64,000 nt of DNA, taken from positions 62,001 to 126,000 of the forward strand of contig JADKBK010000006.1 in the NCBI GenBank assembly GCA_016715075.1. Reading direction: 5' to 3'. Positions 29,258-38,738 of this stretch are shown in pieces. Below the pieces are notes generated by a model. The model worked only from the letters and a program-made list of their open reading frames with translations, was not told the DNA's origin and did no database searches. The translations under genes and the position numbers were made by a program. Source of the DNA: Bacteroidales bacterium (GTDB taxonomy: Bacteria; Bacteroidota; Bacteroidia; Bacteroidales; VadinHA17). Numbering within the stretch: the stretch's first letter is position 1; every line of letters starts with the position of its first letter.

Positions 29258-32224
29258 TTATCCAATAATATCAAGTATCTGTTTGATATCTATATCTTTT
29301 ATTGGGTTGTTGCTTGAAATAAAAGTATCGGCCAGCTTTGATTTTTTTTCCTGCAATCTTGTTATTTTTTCTTCTATGCTATTGGTTGTTATATACTTTA
29401 GCATAAATACATTTTTATCCTGGCCTATTCTGTGTGCCCTGTTCATTGCCTGCATCTCTGATGCCGGATTCCACCAGGGATCAAGAATAAAAACATAATC
29501 GGCAGCCGTCAGATTGAGCCCCACACCTCCTGCCTTAAGTGAGATAAGGAAGATCCTGTTCTCCGGATCATCCTGAAAATTATTCACTATCTTCTCCCTG
29601 TTGGTACTGGCACCGGTAAGCATTGAGAACCTGATTCTTTTTCTGGTCAGTTCAGCAGCATAAAGGGCAAGATGTTTCACAAACGATGAGAAAACCAGAA
29701 TTTTATGTCCCTCCGAGATAACACTCTCCATATCCTGCAGTACAGTCTCGAATTTACCCGATCCTGATTTGTAATCTTCATATGCCATCACAGGATGATT
29801 CGATAACTGTCTCAGCTTCATAAGCCCCTGAAGGACCACGATAGCTGATTTTTCGAGACCTGTTGTCTCTATGCTTTTGAATATGCTGTTTCTGACAGAT
29901 GACTTTTCTTCTTCATATAGTTTAAACTGCTCTTCAGTCATATCGCAGAAGACAGTCTGTTCCGTAACAGGAGGCAGATCGCGGGCAACCATCTCCTTTG
30001 TCCGTCTGAGTATAAAAGGCTTGATGATTTTTCTTAATTTCCCCTCCTGCATATCATCACCCGATTTTTCAATCGGCCTCGCAAATTCTCTTCTGAAGAA
30101 GGAGAGGTCACCGAGTAGTCCCGGATTAACAAAGTTGAGCTGTGACCACAGGTCAATGAGTGAATTTTCCACAGGAGTTCCTGTCAGAACAAGTTTAAAT
30201 TCTGATTTCAGCCTTATCATTGTTCTGTAAACGGCTGACCCAGGATTTTTTATCATCTGGCTTTCGTCCAGAATAATATAGTGAAAAGGATATGAGCTGA
30301 GAAATTCAATATCCTGCCTTACAGTATGATAGCTGGATATTATTATGTCAAAATTACTGAACCATGAGGCAGTTTTTTTCCTCTGGTTTCCCTTGTGGCT
30401 GTAAGCGGTCATCCCAGGAACAAATCGCTTAATCTCATTCTCCCAGTTATAAATGAGTGAAGCCGGGACTATAATAAGTGAAGTTAATTTTGATTCGCCA
30501 GGACCAAAAAGGGTCAGTTCTCTTTTTTCTCCGGACAATATCCCCGGGCTTATATTTTCTTTATTATGCTGAAGCAGGGCAAGTGTCTGAATTGTTTTTC
30601 CGAGCCCCATGTCATCGGCCAGGCATCCGCCAAGCCCTGCTGTCTGCAGGAAATTGAGCCAGCTGAGACCTTCAGCCTGATATTTCCTCATATTGCATTT
30701 TAGTCCTGCCGGCGGATCAAGCTCGGGCAGGTGTTCCGGAATTAAAAGTTTTTCGAGCTTATCAAAGGCAGGCTTCCCCTCTTCAGACAGAGTATCTTCA
30801 AGCAATGAAAAATGCTGTTTATGAAGAGTAAGCGAATCTTCAACTGTTTTTCCAAACTCAAAAATATTTTTATACTTTGAAAACCACGCTTCCGGTAAAA
30901 TTGCTATTGTCCCGTCAGGTAACTCAAACTCACGTATCCCGGAAATAATATTTTTCCGGAAGCGGGGAAACGGAATCTCCCATTGCCCTATCCTGACAGT
31001 TGCTTTCAGATCAAACCAGTCATTAATGAGTTTGCTGCTTAACTCAATGCTTACAGGCTTAAAATTGACATTCATACTAAGCCTTGAACTGAGGATGAAA
31101 CCTGCATCAACTATGTCTGTGTAGTTCTTGTTTATAGACTCAATCATCAGGTAGAGCTCATTATTGCCTTTTTTTTCTGATGAAACAGTAAAATAATTTA
31201 TCTCGTCATCTGAAAAGAATCCCATTTCCTCAAGCCTGATGCGGCAATTACTCTCCCAGTCAGTATCTCGCTGATATTTCCTGAAAATGAATCTGTCACC
31301 GGTATTCTCAAATAATGTGAATGTTTGCTGGGGTTCATTAGCAAAGATCCTGTTGCCCTGGTAATTATAGGTCAGAATGAGTACAGGTGATCCTTTCAGT
31401 CCTGTTTCAAGCTGAAGACAAGCCTCTTTACGTGGAATGAATTCAATTATGTCAAATCCTGTACCTTCAACCTTATAGTTATTAATTGCATTCAGCACAA
31501 AACTGCCAAAATATTTTAACTCTGTCTTTTTTGGGATCTGAATAAATGATTTGGAGATGAATGGTTTGAGTTTCGATCCATCCACATCTGACACGAAAAG
31601 GATGCTATGGTCATCCCTTAACAGGCATGGTGACATGCAGAGAATATCCGTGGAGGCTTTTTTCATATCAATAAGCCTGCCTCTTGTTTCCAGACTCAGG
31701 TTATATGTGCTTTGTTCTTCATCACGGGTAAACCTGAAAACCGGCTCCGCATTTTCCTCATTCAGCTGCAGAATATCTTCAGAATGAAGTGCGGCAGATT
31801 TTGTCTTCTGGTAATACACCGGTATGTTTTCATCCCTTGCAATTGTAAAACATTTGTAGAGCCTTCTTTCAATATATGGTCTGATGAAGTTCTCAAGTTT
31901 TTCAGGAGTATTATTTACCAGGAAATCTTTTACAGATTTGTCTTTTGAAAATAGTTTGAAGAGGTTTCTTTCATTATACTCATTAATTATGTTGACAACA
32001 TCTCTTTCCTCAGGGTTCAGAGTACTAAGGATCTCATCACCGGGGTAGGGGAAGAGGCATTCTGATAACCTGTAATAGCTTCTTCCGGTTTCTTTTTGAA
32101 TCAGATAGGGAAGTAGTATAGATCCCCATAGTCTGTGGTTGGTTAAAATCAGGGAAAATATTTTTATCTTTTTTTCTTTCTCTTTCACGGTTCCGGTCAC
32201 TCTCCTTTTTACTTTAAAGTGCAA
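29258..32224 (-). CDS. SNF2-family helicase
   Basis: About 988 residues. The N-terminal 490 residues are not recognised in detail. The SNF2 ATPase follows: motif I ADDMGLGKTIQ, Walker B ILDESQ (DESQ in place of DEAH, normal for SNF2), VLTGTPVENS, and the helicase C lobe ending LDPWWNPASEMQAMNRAHRIGQ. It probably remodels protein-DNA complexes or polymerase on DNA, similar to RapA-like or stand-alone bacterial SNF2 proteins. The annotated start is a TTG; GTG codons about 10 to 15 codons later are alternatives. Divergent from dinB, with no methylase or phospholipase neighbour. Confidence 0.9.
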   Translation of the reverse strand: MHFKVKRRVTGTVKEKEKKIKIFSLILTNHRLWGSILLPYLIQKETGRSYYRLSECLFPYPGDEILSTLNPEERDVVNIINEYNERNLFKLFSKDKSVKDFLVNNTPEKLENFIRPYIERRLYKCFTIARDENIPVYYQKTKSAALHSEDILQLNEENAEPVFRFTRDEEQSTYNLSLETRGRLIDMKKASTDILCMSPCLLRDDHSILFVSDVDGSKLKPFISKSFIQIPKKTELKYFGSFVLNAINNYKVEGTGFDIIEFIPRKEACLQLETGLKGSPVLILTYNYQGNRIFANEPQQTFTLFENTGDRFIFRKYQRDTDWESNCRIRLEEMGFFSDDEINYFTVSSEKKGNNELYLMIESINKNYTDIVDAGFILSSRLSMNVNFKPVSIELSSKLINDWFDLKATVRIGQWEIPFPRFRKNIISGIREFELPDGTIAILPEAWFSKYKNIFEFGKTVEDSLTLHKQHFSLLEDTLSEEGKPAFDKLEKLLIPEHLPELDPPAGLKCNMRKYQAEGLSWLNFLQTAGLGGCLADDMGLGKTIQTLALLQHNKENISPGILSGEKRELTLFGPGESKLTSLIIVPASLIYNWENEIKRFVPGMTAYSHKGNQRKKTASWFSNFDIIISSYHTVRQDIEFLSSYPFHYIILDESQMIKNPGSAVYRTMIRLKSEFKLVLTGTPVENSLIDLWSQLNFVNPGLLGDLSFFRREFARPIEKSGDDMQEGKLRKIIKPFILRRTKEMVARDLPPVTEQTVFCDMTEEQFKLYEEEKSSVRNSIFKSIETTGLEKSAIVVLQGLMKLRQLSNHPVMAYEDYKSGSGKFETVLQDMESVISEGHKILVFSSFVKHLALYAAELTRKRIRFSMLTGASTNREKIVNNFQDDPENRIFLISLKAGGVGLNLTAADYVFILDPWWNPASEMQAMNRAHRIGQDKNVFMLKYITTNSIEEKITRLQEKKSKLADTFISSNNPIKDIDIKQILDIIG

Positions 32225-32264
32225 TGATGCTCAATGTTGACCAATTATCAAAGGATTTTCTTAT

Positions 32265-32272
32265 TAGATTTG
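32265..32272 (+). promoter_or_regulatory. -7 promoter box of dinB (TAGATTTG)
   Basis: A perfect TAnnTTTG; a TTG lies 25 bases before it (32237-32239), slightly far. A transcript from here would start near 32279, so the GTG at 32283 would be almost leaderless and the GTG at 32328 is the better start. Confidence 0.5.
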
Positions 32273-32279
32273 TTCTTTA

Positions 32280-32322
32280 TAAGTGACTAAAGTGACTAAA
32301 GTGACTAAAGTGACCAGAGTGA
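32280..32322. repeat. Short tandem repeat AAGTGACTA in the dinB leader
   Basis: About three exact 9-base units followed by two decayed ones (AGTGACCAG, AGTGACCGG). If translated from the GTG at 32283 it would add TKVTKVTKVTRVTGV to the polymerase; more likely it is 5' leader. Confidence 0.75.
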
Positions 32323-32327
32323 CCGGA

Positions 32328-33398
32328 GTGAGAAAGATTATACATATAGACATGGATGCTTTTTTTGCATCCGTAGAGCAGCTTGATAATCCGGAGCTTC
32401 GGGGGAAACCGGTTGCGGTTGGGGGGAGCGGACCGCGGAGTGTCGTTGCAGCGGCGAGCTATGAAGCAAGGAAATATGGTGTAAGATCTGCAATGCCTTC
32501 AGTGACTGCCAAACGCTTGTGTCCTGAACTCCTGTTCGTAAAACATAATTTTGAAAGGTATACGGAAGTGTCATCCCAGGTTTTCGGAATTCTCAGGGAA
32601 TACACCGATCTTGTAGAACCCCTTTCAATTGATGAAGCCTTTCTGGATGTAACTGAGGATAAACGCAAAATAGGATCGGCAACCGTTATAGCAAAAAAGA
32701 TTAGGAGCGATATCAAACAACAAATCGGACTCACTGCATCAGCTGGTATCTCGGTGAATAAGTTTCTGGCCAAGATCGCCTCTGAAATAAATAAACCTGA
32801 CGGGATGTTCATCATAAAACCAGGCGATGCCGAGAAGTTCATTGAAAATCTTAAAATCGAAAAATTCTATGGTATCGGTAAGGTGACCGCCCTTAAAATG
32901 CATAACCTTGGAATACATAACGGTGCTGATCTTAAACGATGGGATCTTTTATCACTGGTAAGGAATTTTGGAAAGGCGGGTGTTTTTTTTCATGACATAG
33001 CCAGGGGAATCGACGATCGACCTGTTGAACCATCACAGGAACGTAAATCGGTAGGGACTGAACTCACATATGAGAAAGATCTGACTACATCATTCGAGAT
33101 AATTGCAGAATTGTATAAGCTTGAAAAGGAGTTGATGGAACGTCTCGAACACTCAGAAGCAGCCGGCCGTACTATAACCCTTAAGATTAAGTTCTCTGAT
33201 TTCAGGCAGATAACCCGAAGCAAAACCGTTCAACATTTTATCAGGGATTTTGACACTTTGCACAGGGAGGTGACAAGCCTGAGGAAATCAATTAAGCTGG
33301 ATAATCCCCGGATCAGGCTTCTTGGCGTTTCTGTCACCAATCTTGATAGTGACGATTGTGAAGACCGGCAGCTCTATCTTTTTGATGAACTCCTATAA
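32328..33398 (+). CDS. dinB: DNA polymerase IV (Y-family)
   Basis: About 356 residues. The catalytic motif IIHIDMDAFFASVEQ is at the N-terminus and the second acidic motif LSIDEAFLDVT follows around residue 100; the helix-hairpin-helix thumb (FYGIGKVTALKMHNLGI) and the little-finger domain are complete. It performs translesion synthesis. The start at 32328 gives MRKIIHIDMDAFF, the family norm; a GTG at 32283 would add a repeat-encoded tail. No clamp-binding motif was verified, although the C-terminus QLYLFDELL resembles one. Confidence 0.92.
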   Translation: MRKIIHIDMDAFFASVEQLDNPELRGKPVAVGGSGPRSVVAAASYEARKYGVRSAMPSVTAKRLCPELLFVKHNFERYTEVSSQVFGILREYTDLVEPLSIDEAFLDVTEDKRKIGSATVIAKKIRSDIKQQIGLTASAGISVNKFLAKIASEINKPDGMFIIKPGDAEKFIENLKIEKFYGIGKVTALKMHNLGIHNGADLKRWDLLSLVRNFGKAGVFFHDIARGIDDRPVEPSQERKSVGTELTYEKDLTTSFEIIAELYKLEKELMERLEHSEAAGRTITLKIKFSDFRQITRSKTVQHFIRDFDTLHREVTSLRKSIKLDNPRIRLLGVSVTNLDSDDCEDRQLYLFDELL

Positions 33399-33406
33399 AT
33401 AAAAAT

Positions 33407-33439
33407 GGGGGTGATTTTGGAAAAAAACATCTCACCCCT
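33407..33439 (-). terminator. Terminator after cysK
   Basis: GGGGTGA (33408-33414) pairs with TCACCCC (33432-33438). On the minus strand the hairpin is followed by CATTTTTATTT. It sits between the converging dinB and cysK stops and fits best as the cysK terminator. Confidence 0.65.
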
Positions 33440-33469
33440 GGCAAAAAAACTTATTCCTTCGAATTATTT

Positions 33470-34381
33470 TCAGAACAAGCCCTCAATTGACAGGTACCTT
33501 TCTCCTGTGTCGTAGCTGAATGTAAGTATTTTCGATCCCTTGGGTATCTCACTTAACTTCTGGTTAACAGCAGCGAGAGATGCTCCGGAAGATATTCCAA
33601 CGAACAGACCTTCTTCCTTTGCTGCCCTTCTCGTAAATTCAAATGCATCATCTTTGCTGACTTTAATTATTCCATCAAGCAGATCTGTTTTTAGTATGGA
33701 AGGAACAAATCCGGCTCCGATACCCTGTAAGGGGTGAGGGCCAGGCGCTCCGCCACTTAGAACAGGAGACAGCTCAGGCTCTACTGCAAAAACCTTAAGC
33801 TTTGGAAATTTCTTTTTCAGAACTTCAGCACAGCCGGTAATATGTCCTCCGGTACCTACACCGGTAATAAGATAGTCTATTCCATCAGGGAAGTCTTTAA
33901 GGATTTCCTGTGCAGTAGTGTTCCTGTGAATAATTGTATTAGCTTCGTTATCGAACTGCATAGGCATCCAGGCGTCTGGTGTTTCAGATGTTAATTCCCT
34001 TGCGCGTTCAATAGCTCCCTTCATACCTTTTTCACGCGGAGTGAGAACAAATTCTGCTCCGTATGAGCTCATGATTTTCCTTCGTTCAACCGACATTGAT
34101 TCGGGCATCACAAGTATTAGCCTGTATCCTTTTACTGCTGCAACCAGTGCAAGTCCGATCCCGGTATTGCCGGAAGTCGGTTCAATGATAACACTACTTG
34201 ATTTGAGCAGACCTTTCTTTTCTGCATCTTCAATCATTGAGAGCGCAATCCTGTCTTTTATGCTGGCTCCCGGATTGGTTCTCTCAAGCTTAACCCAAAC
34301 TGAGTGATCCTTGCCGAACAGCCTGTTGATCTTAACATGGGGTGTATTTCCTATTGTATCAAGAATGGAATTTGCTTTCAT
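33470..34381 (-). CDS. cysK: Cysteine synthase A (O-acetylserine sulfhydrylase)
   Basis: 303 residues. The PLP lysine is K42 in PGASIKDR, the substrate loop is TSGNTG (69-74), and the phosphate-binding loop is TGVGTGGHITG. It forms cysteine from O-acetylserine and sulfide. It directly follows cysE (22 bases), and the two proteins are known to form the cysteine synthase complex. Length normal for the family. Confidence 0.95.
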   Translation of the reverse strand: MKANSILDTIGNTPHVKINRLFGKDHSVWVKLERTNPGASIKDRIALSMIEDAEKKGLLKSSSVIIEPTSGNTGIGLALVAAVKGYRLILVMPESMSVERRKIMSSYGAEFVLTPREKGMKGAIERARELTSETPDAWMPMQFDNEANTIIHRNTTAQEILKDFPDGIDYLITGVGTGGHITGCAEVLKKKFPKLKVFAVEPELSPVLSGGAPGPHPLQGIGAGFVPSILKTDLLDGIIKVSKDDAFEFTRRAAKEEGLFVGISSGASLAAVNQKLSEIPKGSKILTFSYDTGERYLSIEGLF

Positions 34382-34403
34382 TTTTTAAATTATTAATTGT
34401 GTT

Positions 34404-35177
34404 TCAGATTATAAAATTTATCGGTTCCTGGTAACCGGTCTGGTTTCTTACTATTATCTCACTTTTATGATAGACAACTGAAAAAGGTGCTATACTCTCA
34501 GTCAGCCAGACATTACCCCCGATGATGCTGTTTCTCCCGACCACTGTTTCTCCTCCAAGAATAGTGCAACCTGCATAAAGAATAACATTATCTTCTATAG
34601 TCGGATGTCTTTTAATTGAAGCCTTGCTCTTATCCACGCTTAAAGCGCCCAGAGTAACACCCTGGTAAAGTTTAACATTATTGCCGATATTGGCTGTTTC
34701 TCCTATAACGATCCCTGTTCCATGATCAATTGAGAATGGAACGCCGATCGTCGCTCCGGGATGAATATCAATTCCTGTAACCCTGTGAGCATATTCGGTT
34801 ACCATTCTGGGATAAAGGGGGACTGATAATTTGGAGAGGAAATTCGCCAGCCGATAGCAGAAAATAGCGAAAAAACCGGGATAGATTGCAATTACTTCAA
34901 TCTGCTGTGTTGCCGCCGGATCAGATTCAAGAATGAAATCGGCATCCCTGAGCAGTACTTTTTTTATATTGTCAAGATTGTTGAAAAAACGCTTTGTGAC
35001 CTCCTCATTCTTATCTGTAAGTCCTTCAAGTATCTCGTGGATCTGGTCCTGAAGGTTTTGACGGTTGCTTTCAATTTCTGCATCCGTATAAGAATGAGTT
35101 GTAGGAAAAAGCATTTCAAAGATTGATTTTATTGACTTTTCAACGGCTCTTTGATTGGGTATTGTAATAGCTGACAT
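34404..35177 (-). CDS. cysE: Serine O-acetyltransferase
   Basis: 257 residues of the EpsC/CysE type: an alpha-helical N-terminal domain (residues 1-140) and a left-handed beta-helix with hexapeptide repeats (IDIHPGATIGVPFSIDHGTGIVIGE, IGNNVKLYQGVTLGAL). It makes O-acetylserine from serine and acetyl-CoA, and is followed by cysK. The C-terminal peptide ends in IINF-like hydrophobic residues (EPINFII), suited to dock into CysK; that detail is inference. Confidence 0.93.
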   Translation of the reverse strand: MSAITIPNQRAVEKSIKSIFEMLFPTTHSYTDAEIESNRQNLQDQIHEILEGLTDKNEEVTKRFFNNLDNIKKVLLRDADFILESDPAATQQIEVIAIYPGFFAIFCYRLANFLSKLSVPLYPRMVTEYAHRVTGIDIHPGATIGVPFSIDHGTGIVIGETANIGNNVKLYQGVTLGALSVDKSKASIKRHPTIEDNVILYAGCTILGGETVVGRNSIIGGNVWLTESIAPFSVVYHKSEIIVRNQTGYQEPINFII

Positions 35178-35280
35178 GGCAAGGTTCCTTTATGAATTTT
35201 CTAAATACTTTAATAAATTAATGACCATATGACTATTCTTGTCATGCCAACTAAGTTACATTTTTTATTCAAGACTACTC

Positions 35281-36459
35281 TCAGATAAGCTCAAGAGCCT
35301 GTTCAAGATCTGCTTTTATATCAAGGATATTTTCAATACCAACGGAAAGTCTTAGCACTCCGGGTACCACACCCGTGCTTAACTGTTCTTTTTCAGAGAG
35401 CTGCTGATGGGTAGTTGAAGCGGGGTGAATTATAAGTGTCTTAGCATCTCCCACATTGGCCAGATGGCTGATGAGCTTGAGATTATTCACTAACTTATCG
35501 GCTGCTGCTTTTCCGGCCTTTACCTTGAATGAGAGAACTCCACCGAACCCGTTTTTGAGATATTTTACAGCAAGGCTATGATATGGACTTGATGTAAGAC
35601 CAGGATAGTCAACATATTCAACCTTAGGATGTTTGGCCAGCCATTGCGCCAGCCCAAGAGCATTGTCAACATGTTTCTGGACACGGAGTGACAATGTCTC
35701 AAGTCCCAGAAGAAGCAGAAAGGAATTAAACGGACTCAGGGCAGAGCCGTAATCACGAAGCCCTTCAACGCGGGCACGTATTATGAAGGCGATATTGCCG
35801 AAGATGCTGGTACCATGTCCGCCAATCCATTTGGTGGCAGATTCAACAACAATATTTGCTCCATGTTCTATTGGTCTGAAGAGATATCCGCCTGCTCCGA
35901 ATGTATTATCTACAACAAGTGGCAGATCATGTTTTTTTGCTATTGCAGCTATTGCATCGAAATCGGGAATATTGAACCGTGGATTTCCTATTGTTTCAAG
36001 ATAGATTGCTTTTGTCTTGCTGTCAATCAGCTTTTCAAAATCAGCAGGCTTGTCACCGTCAACAAACTTAACTTCTATTCCAAGACGTTTGAACTGAACC
36101 TTGAACTGGTTAAATGTACCTCCATAGAGATAAGATGTTGAAACAAAATTATCGCCTGAACCAAGAATATTTGTAAGGGCAATAAACTGTGCAGCCTGCC
36201 CTGATGAGGTAGCAAGTGCTGCAACCCCACCCTCAAGTGCAGCGATCCTCTTCTCAAATACATCCGTTGTCGGATTCATCAGCCTTGTATAGATATTGCC
36301 GAATTCCTTCAGTCCAAAAAGATTGGCAGCATGTTCAGAATCATTAAATACATAAGATGTAGTCTGATAAATGGGAACCGCCCTTGAATTTGTAGTAGGG
36401 TCTACAACCTGTCCTGCGTGTAGCTGCAGTGTGTCAAAATGTAAGTTTTCAGATGCCAT
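35281..36459 (-). CDS. metY: O-acetylhomoserine sulfhydrylase
   Basis: 392 residues of the Cys/Met metabolism PLP family. The PLP lysine lies in VESATKWIGGHG, and the motifs TSSGQAAQFIAL, DNTFGAGGYLFRPIEHGA and the C-terminal SVGIENILDI are present. Substitutions around the substrate site follow MetY proteins. It makes homocysteine from O-acetylhomoserine and sulfide. A tandem pair of 18-base dyads lies 171 to 234 bases upstream. About 100 bases separate it from cysE, so a common transcript is possible. Confidence 0.93.
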   Translation of the reverse strand: MASENLHFDTLQLHAGQVVDPTTNSRAVPIYQTTSYVFNDSEHAANLFGLKEFGNIYTRLMNPTTDVFEKRIAALEGGVAALATSSGQAAQFIALTNILGSGDNFVSTSYLYGGTFNQFKVQFKRLGIEVKFVDGDKPADFEKLIDSKTKAIYLETIGNPRFNIPDFDAIAAIAKKHDLPLVVDNTFGAGGYLFRPIEHGANIVVESATKWIGGHGTSIFGNIAFIIRARVEGLRDYGSALSPFNSFLLLLGLETLSLRVQKHVDNALGLAQWLAKHPKVEYVDYPGLTSSPYHSLAVKYLKNGFGGVLSFKVKAGKAAADKLVNNLKLISHLANVGDAKTLIIHPASTTHQQLSEKEQLSTGVVPGVLRLSVGIENILDIKADLEQALELI

Positions 36460-36629
36460 AAATTTATTTTTAGATATTGATAATTATTTACCTGGTTATT
36501 GTTAAACAGTTTTAACGGCTTTTAGTTAATCCCTGCTTCAGTTTACACCTGATTTCTTTTATGATAATCAGTGATACAAAGATGCATCCGTCTCAGATTA
36601 TGAGGAATACCCTGTTTAAGGCATTTTAT

Positions 36630-36692
36630 ATACCACAAACATGGTATGATATTTAAATATGGAGTCCGGTCAATATACCACAGATATGGTAT
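36630..36692. promoter_or_regulatory. Two copies of the dyad ATACCA-N6-TGGTAT upstream of metY
   Basis: Copies at 36630-36647 and 36675-36692 match in all 12 arm positions, and their centres are 45 bases apart. Both have a CANANA-type spacer. They fill the gap between the LuxR-type regulator stop and metY and look like a tandem operator. No SAM riboswitch features were seen in the leader. Confidence 0.6.
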
Positions 36693-36697
36693 CGAAA

Positions 36698-37366
36698 TCA
36701 GATATGATACTCAATAAGGTTAATCCATCCCGCCTTAATGGCATACATAATGAGTTCGGAGACACTTGTAACACCAAGCTTCCGGAATATATTCTTACGA
36801 TGTGTTATCACGGTATGAATGCTGATATACTTTCTCAGCGCAATCTCTTTGGTAGTCAGTCCATCTGCAATAAGCCTGACAATGTCCATTTCGGAATTTG
36901 TAAGCTGACCAGCCTCTTCTCCAGAACTCTTTTTATCATTTGGTTCAAAAAGGAGATCGAGCAGTTCATTTGAGTAGAATTTTCTGCCTTTCAGTGTAGC
37001 AGCAAGAGCTTCAAAGAACTCTTCCTTACCAGTGGTCTTAAGTATAATATTGTTGATGCCAAGATTATTCAGTTCAAGCATCTCGGCCCTGGTCAGGCCG
37101 TTCGTCATAACAAGTATCCTAAGATGAGGGTGATTGGCTATTATCTCCTTTAACTCCGACAGGCCCGACAAATCAATAAAAGAGGGATCTGTGATCAGCA
37201 GTGAGATGTAATTCCCTGCCAGTTCTGAGGCGAGATCTTTTTTTTCTGTTACTACTTTGCTTACATAGAAACGACTGTCATTCTGAAGAATCATATTCAG
37301 GGATTCCGTGATAAGGAACTGGCTGTCGGCAATCAGAACCCCGATATTATTCTCAGTGCTGGTCAT
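36698..37366 (-). CDS. NarL/LuxR-type response regulator
   Basis: 222 residues. A degenerate-looking receiver (residues about 8-125) keeps the phospho-acceptor Asp in LLITDPSF and Lys in NIILKTTGKEEF. The C-terminal LuxR HTH (about 155-215) reads LTNSEMDIVRLIADGLTTKEIALRKYISIHTVITHRKNIFRKL. No sensor kinase is adjacent. It lies between metB-like and metY and starts 15 bases after the metB-like stop side, so a role in sulfur amino-acid control is possible but only inferred from position. Confidence 0.88.
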   Translation of the reverse strand: MTSTENNIGVLIADSQFLITESLNMILQNDSRFYVSKVVTEKKDLASELAGNYISLLITDPSFIDLSGLSELKEIIANHPHLRILVMTNGLTRAEMLELNNLGINNIILKTTGKEEFFEALAATLKGRKFYSNELLDLLFEPNDKKSSGEEAGQLTNSEMDIVRLIADGLTTKEIALRKYISIHTVITHRKNIFRKLGVTSVSELIMYAIKAGWINLIEYHI

Positions 37367-37380
37367 TTGTTAATTTTTTT

Positions 37381-38518
37381 TCAGGAAAGTGCATTGCCCA
37401 GATCTGCAAGCAGATCATCAATATGTTCAATGCCAATTGAGAGCCGGATAAGGTTTTCAGTGACACCTATTTTTTTCCTGAGCTCCTCAGGAAAGGCCTC
37501 ATGTGTCATCAGGGCCGAATAGTTAGCAAGAGATTCTACTCCTCCAAGGCTGTCAGCCAGCTGAAATACCTTTAGTTTCCCAAAGAAAGTGTTGGCCTCC
37601 CTGATCCCGCCTTTTATCTTGAAAGAAACAACTCCTCCGAATCCCGTCATCTGCTTCTTTGCTATTTCATGACCCGGATGGTCATCCAGGCCAGGGAAAT
37701 AGACCTCTATTGCATTAGGCTGCTTCTGAAGAAACCGGGCAACTTTCATTGCATTTTCTTCATGCTGTTTCATTCTTATTGCCAGCGTCTTAACTCCTCT
37801 AAGGGTAAGCCAGGAGTCGAAAGGGGAGGGAACTGCACCGACAGATTTCTGTACGAGTTTGATTTTTTCATACAGATCGTCATCATTGAGGATAACTGCG
37901 CCGCCGATAAGATCAGAATGGCCGTTTATATACTTTGTTGTGCTGTGTATTACTATGTCAGCCCCCAGAAGAAGCGGTTTCTGAAAATATGGTGTGGCAA
38001 AAGTGTTATCGACAACTGATATGGCCTTTCTTTTTCTGGACAAGTCAGCAATGGCTGCGATATCAAAAAATCTTAAGAATAGGATTTGTGGGAGTCTCGA
38101 TCCATACCATCTTCGTTGAAGGAAGAAAAGAGTTCTCTATTGCACTGAGATCAGTAAAATCGGTAAAGGTGAAGTTAATGTTAAATGGTTCCAGTATCTG
38201 TTTGATAAGGCGGTATGTTCCTCCGTACATGTCTTCTGGGACAATAACGTGATCACCCGGGCGAAGAATTGAGAATATCGCATGTTCAGCTGCAAGACCT
38301 GATGAGAAAGTCAGTCCGTGCTTTCCCTCCTCAAGTGAAGCAAGACATTCATCAAGGGCTGTACGTGTGGGATTGCCAACGCGTGAATATTCATAACCCT
38401 TATGTTTGTTAATCTGTTCCTGGGTGAATGTTGATGTCTGATAGATAGGAACAATAGTAGCTCCTGTCGCCTCGTCAGCTGCCTGTCCTACCCAGATTGC
38501 TTTTGTCTCAAATTTCAT
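37381..38518 (-). pseudogene. Cystathionine gamma-synthase/lyase-like PLP enzyme (one frameshift)
   Basis: The N-terminal frame (38063-38518) starts MKFETKAIWVGQAADEATG and ends TPTNPILKIF; the second frame (37381-38043) continues with SVVDNTFATPYFQKPL and the PLP lysine in HSTTKYINGHSD. A run of six bases at 38065-38070 has one base too many; removing it gives a normal 378-residue protein. The family covers MetB, MetC and related lyases, which the sequence alone does not separate; neighbouring cysK and metY fit transsulfuration. Confidence 0.88.
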
Positions 38519-38738
38519 TGATATAAAATTAAAATTTTCTAAAATTAAATATTTTTTGAATATTCATTCAGTTAGATTCCAAATATCTTCATTTCAAATA
38601 GTTAATCTGTTTTATGCTGAATTTTAAGCGTAAAATTAAATTTGTGCCTTTTAAAATTAAGGCATATTAAGAATATAACCCATGCTGTCTGAATATTTTT
38701 CAACCAGAGCCTGCCAGTGAAAGCTGTCTTAATAATGA

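Noticed and set aside
29258..32224. SNF2 helicase as part of a DISARM-like defence island
   Set aside because: No methyltransferase, DUF1998 or phospholipase D gene is nearby.
32280..32330. CRISPR-like array
   Set aside because: The units are directly adjacent 9-base repeats without spacers.
36460..36630. SAM riboswitch in the metY leader
   Set aside because: None of the conserved SAM-I or SAM-II cores could be recognised on the minus strand.
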